6,064 nucleotides of DNA, from positions 1 to 6,064 of the forward strand of contig JAIOSZ010000003.1 in NCBI GenBank assembly GCA_021107335.1. Direction: 5' to 3'. The first letter of the stretch is position 1; every line of letters begins with the position of its first letter. A program made the position numbers and the translations under genes. Positions 5,628 through 6,064 of this stretch are shown one piece after another. The stretch comes from Desulfuromonadaceae bacterium. GTDB lineage: Bacteria > Desulfobacterota > Desulfuromonadia > Desulfuromonadales > Syntrophotaleaceae. The notes under the pieces are model-generated. The model saw only the letters and a program-made list of their open reading frames with translations. It had not been told where the DNA came from and did not search any database.

Positions 5628-5651
5628 TATAGAAAAGTGGGCTTTTGTATA
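5628..5651. promoter_or_regulatory. Operator-like palindrome, site 2 (distal)
   Basis: Arms TATAGAAAAG (5628-5637) and CTTTTGTATA (5642-5651) pair at 9 of 10 positions around TGGG. It has the same 24-bp layout as site 1: TATAGAAA on the left, TTT then TATA on the right, and 19 bp between half-site centres. The dyad centres of the two sites (5597.5 and 5639.5) are exactly 42 bp apart. Confidence 0.6.
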
Positions 5652-5702
5652 GTGATGGTCACGAGTCACGACCTGGCTCCCGGCAGATGTGCGGAAAGTA
5701 CG

Positions 5703-5738
5703 GAGTACAAAGGGGACGTTCTTAATAAATAAAAATTT
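5703..5738 (+). repeat. 36-bp imperfect direct repeat, copy 2
   Basis: It starts GAGTACAAAGGGGACGTTC and ends AATAAATAAAAATTT. Six mismatches separate it from copy 1 at 5040-5075. No transposase follows this copy, so it may be the end of a second, otherwise lost element or the far end of the same one. Confidence 0.75.
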
Positions 5739-5789
5739 TAGCACGAAGGAAAATGCGATAACAATAACGCGAATCAAGCGGCTCAGGCC

Positions 5790-5806
5790 GGTGCCACACA
5801 GGCACC
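5790..5806. repeat. Short hairpin downstream of the antiporter gene
   Basis: GGTGCC (5790-5795) and GGCACC (5801-5806) pair around ACACA. It lies about 120 bp past the antiporter stop, where a terminator could sit, but neither strand has a T-run after it. The rest of 5739-5927 shows no gene. Confidence 0.25.
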
Positions 5807-5927
5807 AAACGGTTTCATCAATCAGTTCGGTTGTCCCGACAAAACCTCATCCCACCCTCCAACCAACAAAAACAAACGCCTTAAAGTACCCTTATGAAAG
5901 TGGGTTGTCAACGCAAGGGTCGAAAGC

Positions 5928-6064
5928 TCAGGGCCGGTGCTGATCGGACGGGGTCTGAATCTCCGGATAAATTTCACCAACCAGTTTGCCCAAGGTCATC
6001 CCCTGAATACCAATGGAGAAGACCACGACAATATAGGTGATGATCACAATGGTGGTGCGTTCTG
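5928..6064 (-). CDS. C-terminal end of a CPA1/NhaP-type Na+(K+)/H+ antiporter (partial)
   Basis: Only the last 45 residues are inside the window, ending at a TGA (5928-5930). ERTTIVIITYIVVVFSIGIQ, then GMTLGKLVGE, is the last membrane helix and its exit. It fits the CPA1 pattern 'r..il..ty.vVvFsilvQGltl..l', where the QG.T after the helix is typical. The remaining tail (about 13 residues) is short and polar, so this member lacks a long cytoplasmic regulatory domain. The protein would exchange cations for protons across the inner membrane. Its start and ion-binding Asp residues are outside the window, so the ion cannot be judged. A fragment this short limits certainty. Confidence 0.65.
   Translation of the reverse strand, partial: ERTTIVIITYIVVVFSIGIQGMTLGKLVGEIYPEIQTPSDQHRP

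Noticed and set aside
5658..5671. GTCACGA repeated twice in tandem
   Set aside because: Only two 7-bp units, with no supporting context; likely chance.
5689..5943. An 84-residue plus-strand frame
   Set aside because: It begins inside the 36-bp repeat, has low-complexity content and overlaps the antiporter 3' end; no sign of coding.

Overview
This window reads as a chromosomal accessory stretch of an anaerobic or facultatively anaerobic Gram-negative bacterium. A Desulfuromonas/Geobacter-type deltaproteobacterium is my best guess. The guess rests on a siroheme-reductase-like gene, a stand-alone 8-cysteine flavin/iron-sulfur oxidoreductase, and degraded REP-associated (Y1) transposase elements with GGGGACGTTCTT-type ends. 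It is not proven by any marker gene. All convincing intact genes are on the minus strand; the only plus-strand coding trace is a broken transposase.

Layout, left to right. 1-258: the start of a sulfite/nitrite-reductase ferredoxin-like protein running off the left edge, with a sigma70-like promoter at 310-339. 378-408: an intrinsic terminator for leftward transcription. 409-602: non-coding sequence with a tandem 10-bp repeat and mobile-element-like ends. 603-1805: a membrane protein with about five N-terminal helices and a C-terminal TraB/GumN/TIKI-type domain. 1885-2853: a RhuM-Doc (Fic-fold) fusion whose conserved C-terminal tail has been put out of frame by a one-base indel. 2872-3072: a short fragment resembling the core of a NERD nuclease domain. 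3172-4410: a GltD/NfnB-like NAD(P)-FAD-[4Fe-4S] oxidoreductase. 4474-4716: an unrecognised 80-residue ORF. 4717-5039: no recognisable gene.

The right-hand third is a genomic graveyard. Two 36-bp imperfect direct repeats (5040-5075 and 5703-5738, 30/36 identical) bound a segment of about 0.66 kb. It holds a REP-associated tyrosine transposase broken by two stops (plus strand). It also holds a second, different Fic-family gene (minus strand) that kept its N-terminus and its HPFYDGNGR motif but lost everything between. Upstream of this dead Fic gene, two palindromic operator-like sites are intact. They are built alike, and their centres are exactly 42 bp apart (four helical turns). At the right edge, 5928-6064 is the C-terminal end of a CPA1/NhaP-type cation:proton antiporter.

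No single operon explains the window. The RhuM-Doc and TraB-like genes are close and co-directional and could be co-transcribed. The oxidoreductase has its own leader. The main themes are two independent Fic-fold genes, both damaged, within 3.7 kb, and layered mobile-element debris. I found no CRISPR array, tRNA or rRNA.
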